DNA from: Anodontia alba
Lineage: Eukaryota > Mollusca > Bivalvia > Lucinida > Lucinidae
DNA length: 64,000 nt
Assembly (NCBI GenBank): GCA_964016985.1
Contig: OZ024821.1
Location: 88,902,535-88,966,534, forward strand
Reading direction: 5' to 3'
A model generated the notes under the pieces. The model was given only the letters and a program-made list of their open reading frames with translations, searched no databases and was not told the DNA's origin. The position numbers were made by a program, and so were the translations under genes. The first letter of the stretch is position 1. Each line of letters opens with the position of its first letter. Shown here piece by piece: positions 55,830-64,000 of this stretch.

Positions 55830-56275
55830 TATATAATTATGGGCACTTTTCTCACACATTTATCAGAAATATTGTCAGAAAAAGATTCTAAATTTCTGAA
55901 AAACAAGAGAAAACAAATAGGTTTAAAAAAGTCTTGATAAACATTTGAAGCTTGTAACGTTCCTTCTATTACTGTCTGAAAGGTTTAAAATAATTCACAT
56001 ACAAATTCCTAGTAGCTTGTAAGACTTTAATTCTGAAACCTCATGAAAGAAGTTCATCAGGATAGAGTCTTCCAAATATTAGAGCGAAAGTTGAAAGAAA
56101 TGTTAGAGAAAAATACCCTGTGTAATCTGAATCCTGTTTGTATGCCAACTTGTATTTGTAATGCTACTGTGTTTATTTTTATGTACATGACAGTTGTACA
56201 AATAAAATGAAATATGTTTAAACCATTATTTTTGATCAGAGATTTCTTAATACAAATATTTGTGTTTCTTTAAAG

Positions 56276-56400
56276 ATAAACCACTAAAAGTTGGTGATTG
56301 TTTTATGTGTGGTGTACAGATGAAAAAAGATAAGAAAGAGTCTGATCCAAACAGAGTCATAACTGTCACGGTAGACCCAGAAACTCTAGGGAAGTTAGAG
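56276..56400 (+). CDS. PDCD11: PDCD11 coding exon 6
   Basis: 125 bases, begins in phase 1 and ends in phase 0. Acceptor GTGTTTCTTTAAAG, donor GAG|GTGAGA. LKVGDCFMCGV aligns with vertebrate LKVGQYLNCIV; RVITVTVDPETLGKLE is the end of this S1 unit. The segment KKDKKESDPN is longer than in vertebrates. Confidence 0.85.
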
Positions 56401-56501
56401 GTGAGAAATATAACATTGGTATTAAAAGTCTGTTTAGTCAGCAACCATTTTTGTTCTGTGGTTCATTTACTTGTTTCAACACAAAATTGATAACATAGTT
56501 C

Positions 56502-56747
56502 TGGGCCCAGTTGTTCAAAGCTAACGATGTCGTTAGTTAACGATTCGTTAAAATTTAAATCGAGTGATACACAAATATGCTGAAATTTTTTGCTGAAAAA
56601 ATGTGAGTAGCTTTTGCAGTGCAAAAGCTACTCACCTTTTATCAGCAAAAAATATCAGAATATTGTATATTGAATCTGCTAAAACAGTTAACGAAATGAC
56701 CCTTAACGATCTTGTTAAGCTAACGACGCTTTGAACAACCGGACCTT
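56502..56747. mobile_element. MITE-D copy in intron 6
   Basis: TGGGCCCAGTTGTTCAAAGC at the left, CTTTGAACAACCGGACCTTG at the right. Centre GAGTAGCTTTTGCAGTGCAA, as in the 32.4 kb copy. Confidence 0.8.
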
Positions 56748-57049
56748 GGTCACAGCTATTCCATATTACATGTAGAAATTCAGATATGCTGTACCTGCTT
56801 TGGGTAATTCCTATGGAGTGGGATCAACTAAATCTAGTTGGAAGTTTTGATGTGAAATCTTTTTATACAGTGAATACATATTTGTACATGATGCTTATAA
56901 TGTAAATCAAGAGTATGTTTTATCAAATTTTTAGGGGCTGGAGAGTGGAGGGTGTGGGTTGGGTTGGGAGGGGAGGGGGGTGGGATGGGGGATGGAGTGT
57001 TACATAGGGATAAAGGAACATTAATAATACATACAGTTGTATGTATTAT

Positions 57050-57280
57050 TGTCCAAGCTTAAGAGGTACTATCATATTTAGCTATTTACCACACTTGTGC
57101 AAAAATTTGAACAAATCCATTTTACAACCCTTTGACGTGCCTAAAAACAACTGGGCCCAGTTGTTCAAAGCATTGTTAGCTTAATCAGCTTGTTAGTGGT
57201 CAAAATGTTAACTGTTCTAGTAAGAACAATATCTAATTCACCGGTATTTTTCCTGAAAAAATGTGAGTAGCTTTTGCAAA
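57050..57280. mobile_element. MITE-C left half joined to a MITE-D left half
   Basis: CTTAAGAGGTACTATCATAT with CCACACTTGTGCAAAAATTT is MITE-C-like. CTGGGCCCAGTTGTTCAAAG from 57151 is MITE-D, ending at GTGAGTAGCTTTTGCA without its right half. Confidence 0.55.
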
Positions 57281-57755
57281 TGCACAGAAAAGACAGAAAC
57301 AGAAAAGACATAGTTTCTGATAAGATGAAACAAATTAGAACAAAATAGTTTCATTTAAGATAAAACGCCAAGCAAAAACGTCTTTCCGAGAGATGTCGAA
57401 AGGATAGTAGACTGATCAGGACCTCTGTTGCCTGCTTACAGAATCAGTGGATACTGTAGATTAAATTGGTGACAATGAAGGTCATGGTGAGACTGAAGAG
57501 GCACAGACTGATTTGGATCTTTACTATTTGTATATAATATAAGGACCCTTTACTTGTGTTTCTGATCACAGTAATTACAATATACATGAACTCATTGCCT
57601 TGTCAAGACAGCTGAAATTGATACACACAACACCTGTGTTTTTTTTTTTTTTGTTTTTTTTTTTTGAGAAATAGGAAAAATATCACTTTTTTTTGTTAAA
57701 AAAGAAGTCAAGTTTTGCAGGCAGATTTTCTGTGATGTCGCTGTTGTATTTTCAG

Positions 57756-57827
57756 CTGAAGGATACAATAAACATTCCTTATTCCTCACTGACTACTGGG
57801 ATGAAAGCCAAGGTTACTGTTTCTCAG
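57756..57827 (+). CDS. PDCD11: PDCD11 coding exon 7
   Basis: 24 codons, phase 0. Acceptor TTGTATTTTCAG, donor CAG|GTAAGT. IPYSSLTTGMKAKVTVSQ corresponds to the LLPGLVVKAQVQ start of the third S1 domain in vertebrates. Confidence 0.85.
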
Positions 57828-58434
57828 GTAAGTAATCATAGCTCAAAATACATGTAATTTGATAATTGAGGTGATGATATGGTTGGCATTTATCCTAAAG
57901 TAATCATGGCCTGTCCTTTCATCTGTTTGCCCATTTACATTTTTGTCTGCCCATTTACATTTTTTCCTGGCTATACATGTATGTATATCCTATACTGTAT
58001 GTCACAGGCTTACCAGGTTTGGTGTGTGGAGGTACATGTACATCTAATGAAGACAATTTAAGCAAAAAATATACAAAGTCTGTCAGAAACTGGTCAGGCA
58101 GGTGTCAGATTAAAATGTACTTAAAATCTTCAGAATTTTTGCTTGACTGAACAGATTTTTGTCTGACTTGGCCGGTAGTCATACAGATTTAGGATAGATT
58201 GTGAAGACAGTGTATTTTGTACCATATGTAGGTCACTTTGACCTGTATTTTGATGTCTGACTTATATTAGAGAAAAAAGTTGATCAGTACATACATGTAT
58301 CTCCTGTACAGATTGGGCCTAGGCTGACCAAATTTTGTGTTAGCATACTTCTTATGAAGTTCTTATACTGCATACCAATATGACCTATGTGTTGACCTCT
58401 GACTACATTCATAGGGGTATCCACAAAATATTTT

Positions 58435-58545
58435 TCTTGTTTCTGCATGAAAAAATATGTTGCGGGAACATTTTTGTGGAGAAATGAGAAAATATCAGTA
58501 CTTTTTAATTGAAAAAAAAAGCATCTTATCTGGAGCTGAAGTTAT
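58435..58545. mobile_element. MITE-A, internally deleted
   Basis: TTTTTCTTGTTTCTGCATGA with AAAATATGTTGCGGGAAC joins directly to TTTTTGTGGAGAAATGAG and CTTATCTGGAGC. The central palindrome is missing. Confidence 0.6.
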
Positions 58546-58768
58546 GTAAAGCATATTAAAAGAAGTATGGTAAACAGGTGAGGTATCCGAATCCTTAGGA
58601 TAACTATGGTAATGTAACATACAGAAATCAAATAATCGATTATTAGCAAATGAGTAACGATAATCACTTGTGTGGATTTTATCGATTGATCAATCGATTA
58701 TCCGATTAATTGTGCCAGCCTTATCTGTTCTGTTTTTCAGTAATGATTTGTTTATTTCTATTTCAAAG

Positions 58769-58870
58769 GTTGGTAAACAAGGCCTTATAGTGAGTTTCCT
58801 GAAGTTTAAAGGCTCCATACATATGTCTCACCTACCTCTTCCTCTAGATAAATATTCAGTAGATGATACG
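58769..58870 (+). CDS. PDCD11: PDCD11 coding exon 8 (third S1 domain), last exon in the window
   Basis: 34 codons, phase 0. Acceptor ATTTCAAAG, donor ACG|GTAAGT. GKQGLIVSFLKFKGSIHMSHL matches vertebrate PFGLTLNFLTFFTGVVDFMHL in spacing (GL...F..F.G...H); I cite only the pattern. I find no further exon to the right edge, so intron 8 exceeds 5.1 kb. Confidence 0.88.
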
Positions 58871-58892
58871 GTAAGTACAGTTTGTATTATTC

Positions 58893-60182
58893 TACAAGGG
58901 CTTGTCAATAAATAACCAGCCTATCCCATTTCCGATGGACCGAGAAGGTCACGATTTTCATGCTTTGTTTCAATGTCATTCTTTAATAAGATATTGAATG
59001 TCAAACATGCAGCCTATCCCATTTCCGATGGACCGAGAAGGTCACGATTTTCATGCTTTGTTTCAATGTCATTCTTTAATAAGATATTGAATGTCAAACA
59101 TGGTAAGTGATGCAAAGGCATGCTTTTCATCTAAAGTTGAGTACCGTGCTGTAATTCGGTACTTGTATTTAAAAGGTAAAACAGGCAAGGAAATACATGG
59201 CGAGTTAGCTGATGTTTATGGGTCTTCTGCACCATCGTATGCTCAGGTTAAATTCTGGGTAGGGGAATTAAAACGCGGTAGAACGTCTTTAGAAGATGAA
59301 GAAAATTCGGGATCTGGTATACTCTGATAGGCGAATTCAGGTGGAAGAAATAGTGCAGGCATTAGGCATTTCACATGGTAGTGTTTCAACAATCTTACAT
59401 GATTGTTTAGGTATGCGCAAGCTAACAATCCGTTGGGTCCCTAAATCCCTTAGCGATGAGCAAATGGCAACCAGAGCATCAGTATGCAGGGCCTTGTTGA
59501 AGCGTTTTAGGTCAAAAGATGATTTTCTTTTGTGTCTGGTGACTGTAGATGAGACTTGGGTTCATTATTATGAGCCAGAGAATAAAGCTCAGTCATCAGT
59601 GGGTAGGGCCTGAGTCCCCGAGGCCAAAGAAGTTCCAAGACGCAACCATCTGCTCGCAAGGTGATGGCCACAGTATTTTGGGACGCAAAAGGCATTATTA
59701 TTTTGGACTTTTTACCCAAGAGAAGTACAATAACTGGAGTGTACTATGCAAACTTGTTAGACCAGCTGAGAACCGCCATTCGTGAAAAACCCCGAGGTAA
59801 ATTCTCTGAAGGTGTTTTGCTGCAACAGGACAACGCGAGAGTCCGCACTTGCAAAGTTGCAATGGATGCTGTAGAGTGAAACGGGTATGAATTAATACCA
59901 CATCCTGCCTATTCGCCTGACCTAGCTCCTAGCGACTTCTTCCTATTCCCAAACTTGAAAAAGGATATCTGTGGACTTCATTTCTGGTCTGATGAAGAAG
60001 TTGTGACGGCAGTTGAGGAGTGGGTCAATGGAAAGGACCCTGACTTTTTCAGTTCTGGGCTGATGGCACTTGAACACCGTTGGTCTAAGTGCATCACACT
60101 AGAGGGCAATTACATCGAAAAAGAAGAGGTGGATCTCAACCGGAAATAAGTTAGGCTGGTTAATTATTGACTCACCCTCGTA
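58893..60182 (+). mobile_element. Mariner transposon with TIRs and TA duplication
   Basis: The left end CAAGGGCTTGTCAATAAATA and right end TTAATTATTGACTCACCCTC are inverted copies of a mariner terminus (about 28 bp, several mismatches on the left). TA flanks both ends. It begins 23 bases after the exon 8 donor of PDCD11. An exact 93-bp tandem duplication (58917-59009 and 59010-59102) lies just inside the left end. Confidence 0.9.
59100..60149 (+). pseudogene. Mariner transposase, broken
   Basis: Reading three frames in turn gives the order of a mariner DD34D transposase. First comes a helix-turn-helix region (AVIRYLYLKGKTGKEIH, APSYAQVKFWV, GRTSLED), then DRRIQVEEI.QALGISHGSV, then VTVDETWVHYYEPE (first D), LLQQDNAR (second D) and PAYSPDLAPSDFF (third D). 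There is a deletion of about 15 codons after 59300 with a frame change, another frame change near 59590-59640, and an in-frame TGA at 59876-59878 where the family has tryptophan-like codons. It cannot make an active protein. All three catalytic aspartates are still encoded. Confidence 0.88.
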
Positions 60183-60209
60183 GATAACCTATTTATACCT
60201 AGCTTCCAA

Positions 60210-60275
60210 TGAAAGGGGCATTGGCAAACAGTGTAGAATGCAACATTTGTTCAGAGTCTACATTGTTTGTGTTAA
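60210..60275. repeat. Hairpin-core fragment
   Basis: GGCAAACAGTGTAGAATGCA and TCAGAGTCTACATTGTTTG, the MITE-C core without its termini. Confidence 0.55.
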
Positions 60276-60540
60276 ATACAAGAAAACCGTGGTAGGAATT
60301 AAACTAACCAGACCCTCCTGTATTGGAAAAGGACCTGTCCAAAGAGTTGAGGTAGAATAGTCCACTTGGCATAAATGGGATAATGTGCTTTTTTCAGCCA
60401 GAAAGTAGTGATTTTTTTTTTTTTCTTATTTCCTGGAGAAAAGGTGCATTGTAGTTACACATTAGATGTGTTTTGCCAAGACATTAGCAGTGAGTATGCA
60501 CAATGTATATGTTCGTTGACATTAATTATATTTTCGTTGA

Positions 60541-60816
60541 CATTACAAAAACATGCCTATTCAAATATATTGAAAATTTCACTACCAAAAAAATTGAAAA
60601 TTTTCAGATAAAAAATTCTGATATTTTTCATATTTCCACTCAAAACATAGATTGTGGGTATTGTTAGAACTGCCTCAGCCAGCAGTTCTACCAAGTACCC
60701 ACAATCTATGTTTTTGAGCAGAGATGAAAAATAATGTATACCCCTGTAAACACCAGTTTTACTATATAGAAATAGGGTTTAAGGGAGTCAAAATTATATA
60801 GTATGTTTCCGTGATG
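60541..60816. mobile_element. MITE-B copy in intron 8
   Basis: CATTACAAAAACATGCCTAT at the left and ATAGTATGTTTCCGTGATG at the right. The central palindrome is decayed (GAACTGCCTCAGCCAGCAGT). Confidence 0.75.
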
Positions 60817-61149
60817 TAAATCAGAAAAATATATATCTGGGTTACCCTCTTATTTAAAGCTATGAGCCTGATACTAAATTTTTGTAAAGAAGTAAAAAAA
60901 AAAAATTCATAAACTTGTACCTACATGTATATCTTTGGTCCTAGAATAGTTCTTGAAGTAGTAGTGGACTGTAGCCGAATGAACCTGCTCATATTTCATC
61001 CAGATTTGCTGTATGCCTTTCCCATGTTCTGGGTTTGCAAAACTCTGTATCAGTGTTTGTCCCTTTCCTCCTGGGATCTGGGCCAAGAGTCAAACAGTCA
61101 AATCTTGCAACTTCAGTTTGGTTATTTTACTACCTCCTCCATCACCATG

Positions 61150-61345
61150 GCATCATGCATAGCTCTAGTTAAGGCGCTCTTTTCAATCCAAAGCATTTAT
61201 ATTTTTCTTATTTCTCCACGAAAACATGTATTGTGATACTCATTAGAAGTGCCTCATCGAGGCACTTCTAATGAGAACCCACAACATATGTTTTCGTGGA
61301 GAAATAAGAAAAATATCAACCTGATACCCACTCTTATCTAGGCCT
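61150..61345. mobile_element. MITE-A, well preserved
   Basis: TCTTATTTCTCCACGAAAAC, ACTCATTAGAAGTGCCTCAT, GAGGCACTTCTAATGAGAAC and GTTTTCGTGGAGAAATAAGA. Confidence 0.8.
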
Positions 61346-61639
61346 ATGGCATGTATTTCAGCTACATTGTAAATTTGCGGTATACTTCCTCATATGTTAA
61401 GGTTCACTAACTTCCTGGGTAATCAGAGTAAAATTAATAATCTTCAAAAGATGTGAAATACTTTATTCATTTTTGCTCCTTTTCTGTGGAACCTAGGGGA
61501 GGTATCAAAAGATCAAACTTTGGTGCTGACTTTTTTCACGTACTCTTTTTTTATACACTGTAGTGATTCCAGTGAGTGCTCATAAGATATACTTTATTGT
61601 AAAACTAACAAAGCAGTACCATAAATCGAGATAAGGCCT

Positions 61640-61820
61640 TTTGTAATCCAAAAATTGTGTTAACTTTCTGATTTCTACACGAAAACATACATGTATGTTT
61701 GGTACTCATCAGAAGTGCCTTGGTAAAGTGCTTCAAATGAGTTCCACTACATGTTTTTTTGTTTGTTTTTTTTTTATGGAGAAATAAGAAAAAAATCTTA
61801 TGTAGGTACCTTTTATCTGT
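61640..61820. mobile_element. MITE-A, diverged
   Basis: TTCTGATTTCTACACGAAAA, GGTACTCATCAGAAGTGCCT, GTGCTTCAAATGAGTTCC and ATGGAGAAATAAGAAAAAAA. Confidence 0.65.
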
Positions 61821-61974
61821 AGCAATGAAAATTTGCCTTTGGATTCCTTTCTATATTTGGAATGAGTCCCAGATCAGCTTGTGCTTGTACACTGTCTGAT
61901 CAGCACCCATAACTTTAGTTGTTGTTTTTTTTTTCAATTAAATATTACTGAGGCACTTATAATGAGTACCTACA

Positions 61975-62219
61975 TTAACCCTTAAAGCGCCAAGAAAAAC
62001 TACATCTGAAAATGTTGTCTGTTTATGTCGTCTGCTGAATATTCTTGCAGACTTTTCAAACCTACTTTTGCATACAGGCAAACGGTGTTGACCCTGATCA
62101 GACTGCTCCTAAAGGAGCAGTCTGATCTGGGTCCACACTGTTTGCAAAGATGACTTCTAACATCACAAGCAGATGACAAAGCAGACGACAATAGTTGTGA
62201 CTGGCGCTTTAAGGTTTAA
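61975..62219. mobile_element. MITE-H bounded by TTAA, with AACGGTGTTGACC core
   Basis: TTAACCCTTAAAGCGCCAAG at the left and GACTGGCGCTTTAAGGTTTAA at the right (shown as GGCGCTTTAAGGTTTAA). Inside is a hairpin of the MITE-C core type: GTGTTGACCCTGATCAGACT, GCTCCTAAAGGAGC and AGTCTGATCTGGGTCCACAC. Confidence 0.8.
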
Positions 62220-62334
62220 ACATTTTCATGGAAAAAATAGGAAAATTTTTATCTGGATACTCCTCTTCTATAGAATGAGGGGGACCACTTTGGTCAGTAG
62301 ACATGTACAGTGTCACTGCAATGTGGATATAAGG

Positions 62335-62792
62335 CAGGGATCAATTTTAGCACTTGCTAACTTGCTAAATGCTAGTTAATTTCCTCAAAAAGCAAGCTGC
62401 AATTTCCATCACTTGCTAATTCTAGCAAGTTGGAAAGATTCTGTTTAATTGTGGAACCTGAGGCATTGTTGCTGAAGTTTTGCAATTTCTTTTCCAAAAG
62501 CAATGATGATATTTTTTTTTTATTTTTCCCAGAAAACAGGTTTTGACATTACATGCAAATTGTCTCCATAGGAGACAATTTGCATGTAATGTCAAAACCT
62601 GTTTTATGGGAAAAATAAGACAAGTATTTTAAAATGTCTGCTGAAATTTTTACCCAGAGTGCTAAGGTTTAAAGCCACATTTAACAGTATTTATAAGTGT
62701 AAAAAAGCAAGTGGCTGAAAGGTTTAGCAAGTAAAAAATAATGCTACTTGCTAATTTTAGCAAGCTGTCAAAAAAGTTAAATTTGAACCCTG
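62335..62792. mobile_element. CAGGG-ended (hAT-like) MITE with a nested hairpin
   Basis: Starts CAGGGATCAATTTTAGCACT and ends AAAAGTTAAATTTGAACCCTG, cited as AAGTTAAATTTGAACCCTG. TAAGG flanks both sides. ACTTGCTAA-type repeats fill both subterminal regions. A MITE-G hairpin (ACATGCAAATTGTCTCC/GGAGACAATTTGCATGT) sits in the middle at about 62500-62640. Confidence 0.65.
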
Positions 62793-62859
62793 TAAGGCTA
62801 ATCATTTTACTGCAAATTTCAGTATAACGCAGTTAATCAGTAGCTCCCATTTTTATACA

Positions 62860-64000
62860 CCCTTTCTTAGTTCTGAGTTACTGCCCTTTGATTAGTTTTT
62901 TTTTACAGACTAGTGCACGCCATAATTAGGTAACTGTAAGGAATATTTTGATGAGACTTCATAGCAATGTGTATAAGGTCATGATGGCGTGTCGCGTACA
63001 AAAATGGTTGCTCTCCCTTTCTTAGTTTCTGAGTTACTGCCCTTTGATTAGTATTTTACAGACTATCCTTGTGCGCATCATAACTCGGTAATCATATGAA
63101 ATATCTGAATGAAACTTCATAGCAGTGTGTTTGAGGTCAAGACGGTGTGTCCCGTGCAAAAAAGATTGCTCTCCCTTTCTTACTTTCTGAGTTACTTCCC
63201 TTTGATTAGATTTTTTTCATCGTATCCATGTGTGTGCCATAACTAGGTAACCATATGGAATATCTTGATGAAATTTCATAGCAATGTGTATGAGGTTAAG
63301 ACAGTGTGTAACATACAAAAAAGATTGCTCTCACTTTCTCAGTTTCTGAGTTACTGCCTTTTGATAACATTTTCGATTGACCTTGTGCATACTTTAAGTA
63401 GCTGACCATATGGAATATCTTGATGAAACTTTATAGCAATGTGTATGGGGTTAAGATGGTGTGTCGCATGCAAAAAAAATTGCTCTCCCTATCTCAATTT
63501 CTGAGTGACTTACCTTTGATTAAATTTTAGAATGACCTTGTGCAAGCCATAAGTAGGTAACTGTATGGAATAACTCAAGGAAACTTTATAGTAATGAGTA
63601 TGAGGTTAAGACATGGGTCATGTATAAAAAAAAGATTGCTCTCCCTTTCTTAGTTTCTGAGTTACTTCATTTCGATTAGATTTTTTCAGACTCACCTTGT
63701 AAACACCATAACTTGTAAACCATATGAAATACTTTGATAAAATTTTATAACAATGTATATGAGGTCAAGACAGCATGTTGCTTCAGAAATAATTGCTCTC
63801 CCTTTCTTATTTTCTTTGATTAAATTTTTAAATGACCTTGTGGGAACCATTTGTAGGTTACCATATAGAATATCTTGATGAAACTTTATAGCAATATGTA
63901 TGAGGTTAAGAGGGTGTGTTGCGTACAAAAAAGATTGGTCTCCCTTTCTTTGTTTTTGAGTTACTTCACTGATTAATTTTTTTTTTTCGCACTATCCTTA
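62860..64000. repeat. Tandem array of about 157-bp units, running off the right edge
   Basis: TTGCTCTCCCTTTCTTAGTT and TTTCTGAGTTACTGCCCTTT recur near 63010, 63170, 63330, 63483, 63638, 63797 and 63940. Each is followed by GACCTTGTGC.CACCATAA, TATGGAATATCTTGATGAAA and AGCAATGTGTATGAGGT. About seven diverged units, non-coding, in PDCD11 intron 8. Confidence 0.8.

Noticed and set aside
60925..61236. A further PDCD11 exon in intron 8
   Set aside because: The frame of 103 codons shows no S1-like pattern, lacks a matching acceptor and donor in phase, and overlaps a MITE-A.

Overview
This is a stretch of animal nuclear DNA: AT-rich, gene-poor, with spliced exons, many dinucleotide microsatellites and very many short palindromic transposons. 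The one gene I recognise with certainty is the 5' part of PDCD11 (RRP5 homologue, an S1-domain ribosome-biogenesis factor), and its exons are clearly metazoan. The tRNA-derived SINE, the fold-back MITE families and the AT-rich intron content are what I would expect of a mollusc, most likely a bivalve. That assignment is inference, not proof.

Layout. 1-9.3 kb: a degenerate minisatellite, eroded SINE copies, hairpin MITEs and the 3' end of a LINE. 9.3-25.4 kb: three paralogous intronless small genes, here called A (minus, 12152-12472), B (plus, 17576-17896) and C (plus, 24783-25145). They lie among MITEs, long (TA)n runs and a dead LINE. 25.4-34.6 kb: no convincing gene, only MITEs and microsatellites. 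34.6-35.1 kb: one unrecognised coding exon on the minus strand. 35.2-41.3 kb: SINE, MITE and LINE debris. 41.3 kb to the end: the first eight coding exons of PDCD11 (332 codons, all splice junctions in frame). Its introns hold a SINE with a 13-bp target duplication, a Tigger-like element, a dead mariner, two CAGGG-ended hAT-like elements, several MITE families and arrays of roughly 120-160 bp tandem repeats. The gene continues beyond the right edge.

MITE names used below. A: about 175 bp, arms containing CTAATGAGTACCCAC. B: about 280 bp, ends CATTACGAAAACA. C: about 220 bp, ends TACCATATTAACCCTAAGTA. D: about 245 bp, ends CAGGGCCCGGTTGTTC. E: about 110 bp, arms with CGGGCCGTTATCGGCCCGTC. F: about 241 bp, ends CAGGCCCCGAGGTTATAA. 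G, H and I: three families ending in TTAA.

The most interesting signal is the A/B/C family. Each copy has a compact core promoter, no intron, and a 3' flank with a 17-nt stem-loop, then exactly 11 nt, then a GAAAGAA block. This is the arrangement seen at the 3' ends of replication-dependent histone genes, but the proteins do not look like histones. I do not recognise the family.
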